Assembly (NCBI RefSeq): GCF_041381155.1
Contig: NC_091142.1
Location: forward strand, 41,713,604-41,777,603
Direction: 5' to 3'
Origin: Argopecten irradians
Taxonomy: Eukaryota > Mollusca > Bivalvia > Pectinida > Pectinidae
DNA: 64,000 nucleotides
The translations under genes and the position numbers were made by a program. The notes beneath the pieces are model-generated. The model saw only the letters and a program-made list of their open reading frames with translations. It searched no databases and was not told the origin of the DNA. Of this stretch, positions 34,311 through 45,260 are shown piece after piece (the first letter of the stretch is position 1; every line of letters starts with the position of its first letter).

Positions 34311-36687
34311 CAAGTTGCTTAAAAAAGGAAAAGCAATACGTAAGGCAAATTAGTAGTGTGAATATCTACAGTTAGCTTACCTGTTAAATGTTTTTGAAAC
34401 TATCAAATGTAATTAGAAAATCATGCCCATACAAAACAGTTATTTATTTATAGTTATGCTACACAACCAATATGTTTATAAGTCTACAGGTACCAAATAC
34501 GTGTGCCAGAAAATAATCCCTTCATCAGAACAACTTTGTCGATGGATTTCATATAAAAATAAAGGGACTAAAATCACATTGACTTCCTTCAGACACGTTT
34601 TTTTCCCATTTTCATTATCAACCTTTATTATTTTTTTTTAATCTCAAATGTACATTTTTTAATTTGCATTGTCGGCTTAAGTCGGGATAAATTTGTAAAA
34701 CTGTTATCGCAATCTGGTATGTTTCAAGTAATTAAAAACGCTTAGTAATCATCTTAAGAAACAGTTTATCATGTTTGTTGGATTCAAAATGAAAGACTAA
34801 AATATACCGTACTTCGAATTTGCTCATTGAATTATTTCGAAAGCATTAGCTATGTTAAAACAATTAACATATCCAAAAATGACCTAAATGTATATTGAAT
34901 AAAATATTTGAAGTGTTGTTCAGTAAAATAAGCTATTGTGATGATTTTACTAACAAAAAACTAGATGTATATGTAATGACATTGCATATAATCATCGACA
35001 AACACAAAAATGTTTAAGAGTGTTTGAAAAAGTAATTGTAATGAGTTTAATTATTAATGTATGGACAATCTTAAACATTTGCTAAAATTCACAACTTTTA
35101 CAATTCAAATTTCCAAAGATTTTGAAGCGTTTCAGTATCTTTTCAAAACGGTTTGAATGTATGAAATTTAAAATTTTAACAGTGAAACAGCAACACTGAC
35201 AGCAAAACCTAGCGCATACTTCTCCTTGCTTATTTTGATTCCATATAAACGAATAAACGTTTGGAAACTAGTACAGGAACATACACTATAATCAAACTAA
35301 TATCTCTTTATAATCCAATTGTATAGTTTTCTTATTTAATATTACTTTTCCCATATGCTTAGCATACTCTGTAATAATCTTGTTTTTTAACTTTTGAATA
35401 TCAAATATTAGATATATATATAACATTTATAGTTTCATGTTACCGGTACCTACATTCCAAAAAGGATGCATTAGTGTACTGTGTCCTATTCACACATGTC
35501 ATGTGCATCTTATTTCCTATATTTGGTTGTTAAACACATGTTAAATGCTGACATTAATATACCAATATATAATGTTACAGGATAATTATAGTACTCTAAC
35601 ATATTCCGACTCAAAGTCAAACCAAACCAATAGCTCACAATACATGTTGCTTCTTAAATAGACTAAGTATATTAACAGCAAGTGGGTCCCGCTCAAGACC
35701 TTTTACCGAAAGTTCCCTACACATGTATTTTTCTAGTCAAATCACATCGTTGTGTTAATAACTTAATTATAATACAATCTATTTCTTAAGTAGAGAAGTT
35801 ATCCACTAAGGGACAATTATATCTACTACGAGCCATGATATTCAAGAGGCATCTCTACACAAGCCAAGACAGGCTTCCTTTTGATGAAGCTTTCAGCCGA
35901 ATTCTTAAAGAAATGCATTTTACGTATTAAATGCAGCAATCAGATATATAAATGTGTATTTGTGATGATACTGGTCTAAGCGCATTTTTATAGGTATAGA
36001 ATCTGGTGTATACACCTGGCGAGATAAACAACAGTATTAGTGTGTAATTGACAGCATGCTGACCCCACTGAAGACCTTTTACCTGAAGTCCTCTATACTA
36101 GCGAATGCGGATATTTGATTAGTCTATGGTCTATGGACGGAACTAACTATATACTGCGTTGGGCATCACGCCCTACGCAATGAAAATACTTTCAAAGCGG
36201 ATTGCACGCTAATTGCTACATACCAATGTATATTACCTAGGTATTCTGAAATACTTAATTGCTACTGAAAACTATAGATTTTATACTTTTATATCCAATT
36301 GACAATACTGAGATAGGTTTCACTAATTTACATAAAAATGTACATCGTTAATCATATGGTCAATTTGTGATGTCAACTACATGTATATAACAATAAACAT
36401 AGATAATCATTATTCAATAAAAAAAAATATTCAATCTACTACTGTGCTACGAAACAAACCATTGCTTGTATTTGAGTTTAACTATGGTTAAAACAGACGA
36501 AACAGTCAAAAGACTAGCTGAGATGTTAATATCCCCATGGTGTTCATTAAATGACGCATAAATAGTATGTTCTAAATTTGTAATATTGTGTTGAATTAAA
36601 GGAATTTTGTAATATGTAATAGTACTAATGTTGCTCATGAGTTTCACAAGATTGTTTTACTTTTGATTAATATTGTGTTTTGTACAG
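34311..36687. other. HECT gene intron, nothing recognised
   Basis: Only short frames. No exon of the PAN-PLAT type is seen upstream of its last-exon copy at 37404. Confidence 0.4.
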
Positions 36688-36806
36688 GACTCACCGCTTT
36701 ACAAGGCGGTCCTTGTGTGGAATTTCTACACGCGATCCTCCAGGGTCAACCTAGTGATGAACTTAGACAATTTCAAAAAGGCCTAGCAAGAACTGGAATA
36801 TTGAGA
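36688..36806 (+). CDS. HECT gene: exon 10, HECT N-lobe continuation
   Basis: The acceptor is TTTTGTACAG and a possible donor is GTAGTT. Joined to exon 9 the text reads VIGLTALQGGPCVEFLHAIL, matching the HECT segment usually written LG-A--HGGP---FL-P. It then continues DELRQFQKGLARTGIL. The phase-1 join is exact. No later HECT exon is recognised, so the catalytic Cys lobe is absent from the window on this strand. Confidence 0.65.
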
Positions 36807-37072
36807 GTAGTTATTTCATGTTTCATAAAATATACTATTTCTTCATTACTTGTTGAACTTTTGAGAGAACAAATTAGATAATGTATAACATATGGTATAT
36901 AGCCAATGTATGTTAAATATAAATGCATGTCAACCAATGCTTATATTTACAATAGCTTACAGAGCTTAACTGCCAATGTTAAAACTGGAAAATATCATAC
37001 AATGGGCTTAGAAGCAACATGTATGTACCGTGCAGTGGTAATGTAAACATATGTCATTGTTCTCCAGAGTCT

Positions 37073-37360
37073 TTGTATAACCCATCCTCGACACTCCAGG
37101 GGTTCCGATCACTTACGATCTAAACACCCCTAGAATGTATCATAGTAAAACTGGAGGCAATATAACAGGTAATTTAATCATTTGATGCACACCGACAGAG
37201 CCGTATAGCTTTGTTGTTGGGCGTCGCTCTTTCTGTTGTCTTCAAAGAAAATCGTTGCATGCCTCTGATTGGTTTAGATGTTTTCCGGTGAGCTGCCTTC
37301 AGTTTTACTATGAGATCGTTAGTGATTGGAACCCCTGGAGTATCGAGGATGGGTATAATC
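37073..37360. mobile_element. Short inverted-repeat MITE
   Basis: Arms of about 45 bases with few mismatches: CATCCTCGACACTCCAGGGG (37083-37102) and its inverse CCCCTGGAGTATCGAGGATG (37332-37351), each extended by GTTCCGATCACTTACGATC-like sequence. The loop is about 200 bases. It lies just upstream of the exon copy at 37404. Confidence 0.75.
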
Positions 37361-37403
37361 CTGTGAATACTAAACTGATCACCTTTGGTTACTTGTTAAT
37401 TAG

Positions 37404-37523
37404 GTCACACTGGACAATGGAGATGGACATTTATACACGTTCCTATGTAACTGTTGGATAGACACGGATGAAACAGGGCCCGGTATACAACCATCATGGC
37501 TTCTTTATCCTCAAACAAAGTGA
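37404..37523 (+). CDS. Second copy of the PAN-PLAT last exon
   Basis: Acceptor TTGTTAATTAG, phase 0, 39 residues and TGA. It reads GHLYTFLCNCWIDTDETGPG and IQPSWLLYPQTK, against LYTFLCNCWID...GPGVQSSYLLYPQ at 10157-10279. Acceptor position, phase and stop are all conserved. Similarity continues into the 3' flank and, after the transposon, at 43248-43310. No PAN or PLAT-body exon is seen upstream on this strand, so it is either an exon fragment or the end of a paralogue whose other exons I could not recognise. Confidence 0.65.
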   Translation, partial: VTLDNGDGHLYTFLCNCWIDTDETGPGIQPSWLLYPQTK

Positions 37524-37632
37524 CTCTTCGGCTCTCCAAACCTAATAGGCTCCGTAAGTCTCGTCACGTGACCTACGAGACTCTGCGTTATTACGCTACT
37601 TCCGGGTACATCGGCTGGTTGACAGGGACGCC

Positions 37633-37807
37633 ATGGCGCTGTCTATTTTGAACGGGTCAAACTATGTTGACGGGCAAACAAAATTAACTGGGAAGGGTGA
37701 AGCCAATGTTGAGAGTGGAAGACTTTTACGGTTTGCCATGGATGAAATGCGATTTTTAAGTGCAAACGTACATGCACAGGCCTCAGGGACACGTCTACAA
37801 AGTGCAG
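37633..37807 (+). pseudogene. Transposon accessory gene, first exon (SWIM/YqaJ protein)
   Basis: The frame starts at ATG just inside the left terminal repeat. It reads MALSILNGSNYVDGQTKLTG and ESGRLLRFAMDEMRFLSANV, an N-terminal pattern I recognise from animal proteins with a SWIM finger and YqaJ domain. A GTACTG donor follows AGTGCAG. Phase 1 does not fit the next exon (phase 0), so a frameshift or lost exon is likely. Confidence 0.6.
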
Positions 37808-38557
37808 GTACTGTATAAATTTTACGTTGTACTGCCGATGAAGGTCTAATGAACAATACATGTATGTTGAAATAAAGGAGTCAGAGTGATATTGAATATT
37901 TCGTTATATTCGGGAGTTTGTTTATCATATTTATTTTGATAAATATGATCATTTATCATATTTATTTTGTTTTGCTTCCTATCAAGTTGGAGTAGGCCTA
38001 GATCAGGGTGGAATATGACCTCATACACGTGTATTAATAGAGTAGATGTATACATTTACATATGCATATCTACATAAGTATGTCTACGTATCAATATATT
38101 TCCGGCTGGAAAGAAGACAATTGTCTAGAAGTCTTCCGAGCTACAATATTGCTGTTAGTTCAAGTACAGTACACGTGTACTGACACTTTTTTGTACCGAT
38201 GATCAAATACAAAGAATAATTTGATAAACACCACTGTGACCAGGGTAAATTCATGATTAAAGATGATAATGTGTACACATTTCACCTATTCAGACGGGCC
38301 TAGATATTAAAAATGGATGTTTGACTAAGACAAGACATGCTCCCATCCTCAATGCTGAGAGATACATGTACATGTATGAGATAGCTGGAATATGTATATA
38401 CCATATAACCACTCGGGGCCCCATATACCTTCCAAATATTTACAGCATTGTCAATTCAAACAATTAATTTATGATGTTAATTTAGATATGAAGATATGAT
38501 AATAATTACATCTATTACATGTATAACGATTTAAATACTGATATTACTTTTATGCAG

Positions 38558-38665
38558 ATATTTCTTGAAGATACACTACAACGTAATGGTATTGTGAACT
38601 CGTCTACATGTGAGTGCCCAATGGGACAGTACAGATGTAATAATGTAGCAGCAGCTTTATTATTC
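38558..38665 (+). pseudogene. SWIM zinc-finger exon of the transposon accessory gene
   Basis: After the acceptor TTTTATGCAG the frame reads DTLQRNGIVNSSTCECPMGQ and YRCNNVAAALLF. SWIM fingers have CXC...CXH. Here the final His is Asn (CNN instead of CNH), a single-base change that would remove a zinc ligand. GTGTAA follows as a possible donor. Confidence 0.65.
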
Positions 38666-38879
38666 GTGTAAATACACTAACTAGATCATTACATTGTTTT
38701 CAGTCCTGGTATCATATACCCTAGCTTGGTTTTATCAGCCAGCTAAATTCTGAATTTTTAAGGATCAAACTTGATATGTTAGGTCTATCAATGCCTGTAT
38801 GTGTATAGACCAAAAACCATAATGTACTCTGCATAAACTGTGAAGTTATATATTTATGCAATAATACACCCTCATGACC

Positions 38880-39005
38880 CAGTTTTAAAAATGCTGAGTG
38901 CGTTCAATCTGGAAAAGAGAGCCCCTATTCAGAGGGGTATCACCAAAGAAACAAATGGGATTGATGCATACTGCAAAGCAGGGGGAGTTAATATTATAGA
39001 GACAG
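38880..39005 (+). pseudogene. Accessory gene, exon between SWIM and YqaJ
   Basis: A frame with FNLEKRAPIQRGITKETNGI and KAGGVNIIETG ends at GACAG before GCAAGT. This is either a GC-AG intron or a decayed GT donor. The assignment depends on position between the SWIM and YqaJ exons. Confidence 0.35.
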
Positions 39006-39641
39006 GCAAGTTTATGGCCACCCACACGCATACATACACACACATAAATATAATCTCCATCAGTGTACCAAATACTTTAAATGTCATTTACCACTTATCT
39101 GGCCAGACCAACCATGTAATACAGCCATGTCATAAGTATTTTAAGACACATGTTTAATATGTAACACTATTATGTCACGTGTAGTTGTGACGTCATAATC
39201 TGTATATTTCGCATAATTGTCTCAGTAGACAGAAACATCACATCCGAGCCGGATTTCTGCTGTTTTATATAGAGACGAAATTATTAAGTTTCACTTATAT
39301 TACTATTAAGTTATGTGATGAATAGAATCTTACACTTGTGGCTGTGTAATTTGAATTTTATTAAACTTAAATAATTTGATATTCCAATTGCTTAGGCTCA
39401 TGGCATATCAAATTATTTAACTTGTTTGATAATTTTTTTTATTTCATAGACAGGACTCTTCACAAAGACAGTTTTCGTCCTGGTACTTTGCTTTACATTT
39501 GCATGTTTTTATTTATCTCTTACATATTGGTATGGAATATGCATTTTCATGACACCAGTTTGGTATTTGATCAATTTAAACAAATTGTCAAATTAAAATG
39601 TCCGTAAATATTTGTTTAAATTGCTGATTTTCATGTTATAG

Positions 39642-39850
39642 GTATATGGTTTCATGAATCCGGCATCATTGGAGCTTCTTCTGATGGGTTTGTACAGGGT
39701 ACATTTTCAAGTAATGTAAATGTACACTTACAGCACAAAGACCAGCCACTGTTGTCACCACACATAATTGAGGTGAAATGCCTACCGTATTCTCAGCCAA
39801 GAAAATGACAGTAGCTGAAGCATGTTTGTCTCAAAAAGATTTTATACTGG
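39642..39850 (+). pseudogene. YqaJ nuclease domain exon, frameshifted
   Basis: GIWFHESGIIGASSDGFVQG holds the YqaJ GASPDG block with its metal-binding Asp. HIIEVKCLPYSQP holds the E-V-K catalytic block. Near 39795-39805 a one-base shift separates this from TVAEACLSQKDFIL, the usual continuation. YqaJ domains are lambda-exonuclease-like nucleases. The donor is GTAATT. Confidence 0.7.
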
Positions 39851-40159
39851 GTAATTTAAAATTTAAAATTGAGAAAAAGTTGCATGTTGTATTAAATTTT
39901 TCAGGATTTATTCATGACCAAGAATCAGTTTTAAACACTGAACAAAAGACAAACAAACACTGTTTTGATTAATATTCATACATTATAATTTTAGAGCATG
40001 ACTATATAATACAGCCAATAAGTAATTAATAGTGTATACTGAATAAAAAAGAACTTAATATACACATTATTGTATTTCATGTATATAAATTGAAATAGAT
40101 AAACAGAAATTTAATGCCAAATTTATTAATGCACTGAATAGCTTCTTCTGTTGTTTCAG

Positions 40160-40290
40160 ATCTTTCTAGTGATGAACATCTCATACTAAAGGAGAATATT
40201 GATTATTGACACCAGATTCAGGGACAGCTTTCCTTAACTGGAACTCAGTGTGGACATGCACTCAAAGATTTACAGAAAATCAGAATAGTC
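40160..40290 (+). pseudogene. YqaJ domain, last exon with premature TGA
   Basis: The acceptor is GTTGTTTCAG. The frame DLSSDEHLILKENIDY is followed by TGA (40207-40209) and HQIQGQLSLTGTQC, the YqaJ block usually written Y--QIQGQ--LTG. The stop replaces the residue before HQIQGQ. The next 3' end is undefined. Confidence 0.65.
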
Positions 40291-40464
40291 ATGGAAGACT
40301 TATGGGCATCTAACATTGCATTAAATATATGTGTTCCATTATTTTACTTTTACAAGAAAACTGTTGAAGTAATATGCACTGTCATTTTCAAACAGACAAT
40401 TTTCAGAAGAGTTTTCCATATGTTACACAAAGTAACGAGCATTTGGAGAATTACAATAAATAAT

Positions 40465-40690
40465 AGGGGCCGCGGTGTCCGAGTGGTTAAGATGTTTTGA
40501 CATATTACCACAAGCCCTCCACCTGTGGGTCGCTAGTTCAAATTCCATGTGGGGCAGTTGCCAGGTACTGACCGCTGGCAGTGGTTTTTCACCTGGTACT
40601 CTGGCTTTCCTCCACTACATAACCTGGCACATCCTTACATAACACTGGCTGTTAATAGGACGTTAAACTAATAAAACCCCAAACCCAACT
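40465..40690 (+). mobile_element. tRNA-Ser/Leu-like SINE
   Basis: The head GGGGCCGCGGTGTCCGAGTG then GTTAAGATG matches class II tRNA 5' ends, and CTAGTTCAAATTCC is a B box. The tail is CTGTTAATAGGACGTTAAAC then TAATAAAACCCC. It is inserted within the 5.7-kb transposon. Confidence 0.8.
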
Positions 40691-41269
40691 ACATGATCCA
40701 TATATAGTTTTGATATTACACAGACAAATAAGAGCAAGAAATTAAATTCATTTTTGCAGTATTGCCAAAAGCCATTACATGTATTTACTTATACAGTGCA
40801 GTGAAATGAATACATATGCTTATACCATGAAATCAAGATATGGTCAACATATTCCATTTCACATTTCTAAAGTCTTATGATTAATTATATTAACTGACTT
40901 CTGTAGATACATGTATGTCTCATCTTAACATACATAAAGCATAAATCATACATATTTGTCCGAGACTTTGCCTTAATGTCACAGTCTTATTTGTCAAACT
41001 TTATAGCTCTCAATATATATTACTGAAATAGAATTAACATGTCAACATATTTGCCCAGTTATTATACATATAATTTGTATATTTTCTATATGCAATATAT
41101 TTCAATGTGCTTACAACATATTTTCTAATTTTAATTTTTACACCTTTGAAATATTTGTCCATACCAAGAAGAAGACTTATAATCAAATATCTATGCAGAA
41201 ATCCATGTCAGTATAAACTTAAACCTGGTCATTAAATCAGCTTTTAATTAAAATAGAAATTTTATCTAA

Positions 41270-41838
41270 CCATTTCCTTCCATTTCACAAATGTGAAGGT
41301 TAATAAGACAACAGCATAGCTGAAATAGTTTTGTAAACAAATGCCTATACTGAGCTGGAAAATTATTTAAAATGTCAAAATTTTTAATTCTCTCATTTGC
41401 CCTTTCAACATGATTTCTGCTTCTTCCAACATTGTTACAATGCCCAGCCTCTTCTGTGAATTGACATTTTGTTGAAAGAAAAGGTGGGATATTTAAGGAC
41501 ACACCAGCAGGAAGTTTATCAAATGTGTTAAAGCTTTGTCAGCAAGTAACATGTCACCTGGTTCCAGCTGGTCAAAAAGTTTGCAATGGTCTACTACTGC
41601 AGAATCAGAAGTAGTCTGAACTAGTGCTCCATTAGGGGCAGCACATGTAACAACTTTTACTGTATGCCTGCTCTTGTAACGACTATATACCAGAGACTGG
41701 CTGTTCATGTCTGAAGGTTTCTGTTGCATCTATTGCTATCCTAGCTGATGTGAAATCTTCAAATGACTTGCACATAGATCCCTTGGATTTAAGCTGACTA
41801 GGAATGCCAAGGGCTGATATGTCTTTTGTTGACATTCA
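41270..41838 (-). pseudogene. DDE_Tnp_4-type transposase (C-terminal two thirds), broken
   Basis: On the minus strand: SARIAIDATETFRHEQP contains the first catalytic Asp (IDATE). YSRYKSRHTVKVVTCAAPNG follows after a stop and shift. LEPGDMLLADKALTH holds the second Asp, LNIPPFLSTKCQF comes next, and SRNHVERANERIKNFDIL holds the catalytic Glu of the HVER motif. This is the IS5/Harbinger-related family often joined to THAP domains. No THAP domain is seen. At least two frameshifts or stops make it inactive. Confidence 0.8.
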
Positions 41839-43247
41839 TTTGAGATCTTAAATTTTATTTCATCTTTGAAATGTGATATTTCTTCTTCCAGTTTTTGAAC
41901 TGAGAATTAAATTACATAACATTTACAAACTTTGCTTTTGTCTGAATTTGTTGGTTATTAACATGTTGCCATTCAGGGTTCTGTCTCTTGGTCAAATGTG
42001 AACTTTTTGTGGAACTCTAGACCCTAGTAAAAACAACTTAAGGCCTGAATTTCTCACAACACTTTTTTACAATATTATACTCAGCTAATCCTGCCTATGT
42101 TATTAGTTTTATTTCTTTTTTAAATTGTCTTAATATTCATATGAAAAAACTAAAAATATAGGCAGGTTTAGCTGGTTAACCTTATTAGACCCAATAAGTG
42201 CTTAAGAATTGCATAACACAAAGAAGACATAAATCAATTTGCAAAGGAAATTAAAAAAAAAAAAAACCCAACACCTTCACAGTTTTCATACTTTCAGTCT
42301 ACATATAAATTGAGGTCGGTGAAAATGAAGCCCCAAATAGGGGAAGGGGCCCTTTTAGGGACGAGGACACTTAATGGGTCTGATAGGGTATATCAAAATC
42401 TTTCTCAATTAAATGTTATAAAAGGAAAACCACTGAAGTTTGACTTAAGTCTGCATTTTTTCCCCAATAAATCAGAGTCAGAACAGATAAATGAGACAGA
42501 TATTAATGTACACCTTTTATTGAAAACAGAAGAAATAAATGGATAATGTGGTAAAAAAACATACTGCCTCATTTAATAGGCTTACACCTGAAAATCTACA
42601 GAAAGGTATATTAAAGTACAGTCATAGTGAAGGACCAGCTGCAAGGCAAGTCCCTAGAAGAAGCACTGTGAAGATAGTAACAAACACAGAGGGGTGCTAT
42701 AGTGTCAACTAAGGTGCATTATTGGTCTTAATACAATATAATATTTCACAAAGATTAAGAACATAGAATATATATAGTTCTGTTTCTCATTGACCATACG
42801 ATTACGTTTGCTAACGTGGCTGTACACAGTATCTGGAGTAATTATACATTGTACAAATATAGATCGTCTTCGATATTCAAGAGGTTCTTTATCGTAGTAC
42901 ATATATATGCTATCGTAGTAATAATGTTAGACCTAATTTGTTGTTTACAGCCGATGACAGGGACATGTGAATCGTATACTTTACTCATGACCTGATATTG
43001 ACTACTGATTATATCTGAATAATCTCTGTCTGAACAAATTTACCGTTAAATATTAACCTGCATCTTTCAATCCATTTCTTCCTTTCCTTTGGGTCTTTCG
43101 GGAAACTAATTCACTGCATGTATGCGTTCCTCCCGCCCGGTAAGTGCATCCGAATGCATAACACCATAGGTTGCTACCGACGCCGGGATCCTGGATGTAC
43201 CCGGAAGTTGAAAACCGGAAGTAACGCGAAACGAGACTTACAGAGCC

Positions 43248-44789
43248 TATAGTATCCTAACCACGTATGTCCAATAACTATACAGGAGAGTTGGGTCACT
43301 TCCGGTTGTTCGGTTATTAGGGATATTCTTTATCTTGTTTAAAGCCGGCAATATAAGTTAAAACATGCATTTAAAATTAAAAATCAATAGATGATGATTT
43401 TATTTTTCAAAAACTGTTTTGAGACATCCCCCAGTTATGACAGTGTCGTATCCAATGAAGTGGCAGCCATTTGTCCTTTTGCTTTCCATAGTTACCTTCA
43501 CTGGCCAACCGCCTATATAAAGCAGGGGACTAGAATCACTTGCGTCATTCTAAAAATAGCTGGTCTCGGATACACATGCCCCGATATTGCAAATAACAAT
43601 GACAAACTGAAAATAATCACTGCACTCACCTGACAAGGTCTCATTGAAATAATACATGAATGTGTTGTAAGCTAAATCCAAAAATATATATATAAAAAAC
43701 CTAGATAATAAAACACTTCAATATACCGTAGGTTCTACACGTGTACCTAAACGTGGAGATATTATTTGAATTATTTAAATTTTAATTTTTATTTACTTGT
43801 ATGAAATTTTATTTTGACGAACGTGTAACGACAGCTTAGAGGAGTTGACATATTTTGTTGCCAGAACAAACCCCATATTGGTCATATACCTTTATAGGTA
43901 AGTGCATTGTTTACGCATTAGTAGGTGAAACACGGTGCCAGGTGTGTTTGTACGTGTATAGACGGGGCACACGTGTGTCGATTCTCGCTTTACATAAAGG
44001 TCGGTGAGCGCGCCAGATACAGGTATATGTAGATAGAAAAATAAAATGGCTGACATCGACAGGGGATGTTTCATAAACGGGTATTGAAATACAAGTAAGA
44101 ATGGTTTGGTAGCGATGATAAATAATGTAATTATTATAATTTGGATATTTTCAAACACAAGAATAAGTATGGATATAATACAAATGATGCAATTGTAGCT
44201 AAAATACATAAGTTACATATATTTGAAATGTGCATATAAGTAAGGATTGTGTGTTCTTTTTGTAGTTCAATATGTGGCTCCTGGTCTACTCGTTGATACA
44301 CTATACGTATTGTAAGTGTGTGCTTTCACTTTACTGCAATATTGTGATATGAGTTTTCCGTAAGGTAAGGAATGTAAAATTTGTCTTTGACTGTTTTTCA
44401 CGCGTGATTTAATCTTGAATGAATTATATATATGTATGTTTTGAGAGTGCTTCTAATTGTTCTTTTATTTTATTTAGAAAATGTTTTATAAAATAAAAAA
44501 AAAAAATAAAAAAAAAACCATTTAACTACGAACCCAGCGGGTTTGTCTTTTCTAATACCAATTTCCGCCTACTACTAATTGTGGAAAACTTTCTTTAATC
44601 TATTTTACTCGGATTTTATAACGATGTTTGTATCATTTTTTTCTTTGGTATATTTGTATATGACTGTAGTATTTTTTAACTTGAATTTGCCTTCTTATAT
44701 TTTGATAATTTGATTAGAATGTCTATCTGGAATTAAAGACCAAGAATTCAGTTTAAAATTGATTATTGTTGGTTAGTCAAAGGATTATT
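43248..44789. other. Flank of the transposon, then nothing recognised
   Basis: The first 60 or so bases (TATAGTATCC...ACGTATGTCC) resemble the 3' flank of the PAN-PLAT gene near 10090-10145. After that no gene is seen. An A-rich tract (AAATAAAAAAAAAAAATAAA, about 44490-44518) could be the tail of a lost retroelement. Confidence 0.4.
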
Positions 44790-45260
44790 TCGTGTATACA
44801 TATGTCTCATAATGATTCAAGTTAATCTTGGAACTTTAGTATCAGCCGGGATATCCAACGTGGAACGTGTTCGCACAGCGTGTGATAAAGGAGAAAGAAC
44901 CATCCACTCGATCATTGGCATTGGCCCATCCATTTTTATTAATGCGCTCGTCAAGACCAATTTGTATACAAAAGTGGTTTTGTCATCTGTTCTCTATGGA
45001 TATGAACATTGGGTGCTGTTGAGTGTGAGCGTTCTTTCAACACTAGCTCGTTTCCAACACTACGAAGCGAAACTTATTCTTTGTGTACATCGGCGATCAA
45101 GATAGGACATGATCCAGCCCATGCTTGGGTAATTTCGTATATCTGCCGAAATTGACAGAAGAAAGTTGCGTTTCCTTCAGAAGCTGGTATCCTTGGAACA
45201 GTCGTTTTTAGTCAAACCGCACAATTATATTCCTTTTTGAATGTACAAGTAGTCAAGCGG
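44790..45260 (+). mobile_element. LINE reverse transcriptase C-terminal fragment
   Basis: RTACDKGERTIHSIIGIG, LYTKVVLSSVLYGYEHWVL and FQHYEAKLI match the RT thumb and following region of CR1-like elements (usually A--KG----F-L...LY-KIVLPSVLYG-E-W). After a stop, FRISAEIDRRKLRFLQKLVS continues the family pattern. Both ends are lost and the frame is broken. Confidence 0.7.

Larger units (their letters stand above)
27536..36806 (+). pseudogene. TDP-43-N-terminal-like / HECT ligase gene, probably inactive
   Basis: The exons at 27536-27537, 27641-27735, 28279-28431, 28673-28810, 29152-29489, 29850-30046, 30454-30611, 30833-about 30936, 31031-31398 and 36688-36806 follow one another in compatible phase except at two places. 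The encoded order is a TDP-43-like N-terminal domain, a basic region, an unknown region, a ubiquitin-like region, then a HECT N-lobe. HECT ligases transfer ubiquitin through a C-lobe cysteine, and that lobe is not found before the PAN-PLAT exon and transposon at 37404. A frameshift in exon 5, an in-frame TAG in the HECT exon and a phase conflict between the exons at 30833 and 31031 argue for a pseudogene. Sequencing error is the alternative. Confidence 0.65.
37548..43247. mobile_element. 5.7-kb DNA transposon with DDE transposase and YqaJ nuclease (ISL2EU-like)
   Basis: Left end GGCTCCGTAAGTCTCG and right end CGAGACTTACAGAGCC are inverted, and an inner ACTTCCGGGTACATC is shared by both ends. 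TA is duplicated outside. The site at 10100-10156 (minus) lacks the insert: its CCAAACCTATTGATGTCC aligns with the left flank CCAAACCTAATA and right flank TATAGTATCC. Inside are a DDE_Tnp_4-type transposase (minus) and a SWIM plus YqaJ gene (plus). I recall that ISL2EU-class elements pair a transposase with a YqaJ nuclease, but did not verify it. Both genes are broken, and a SINE sits inside. Confidence 0.8.

Noticed and set aside
42310-42546. 78-codon frame inside the transposon as a third gene
   Set aside because: No domain, and it lies beyond the transposase in the region where its N-terminus should be on the other strand.
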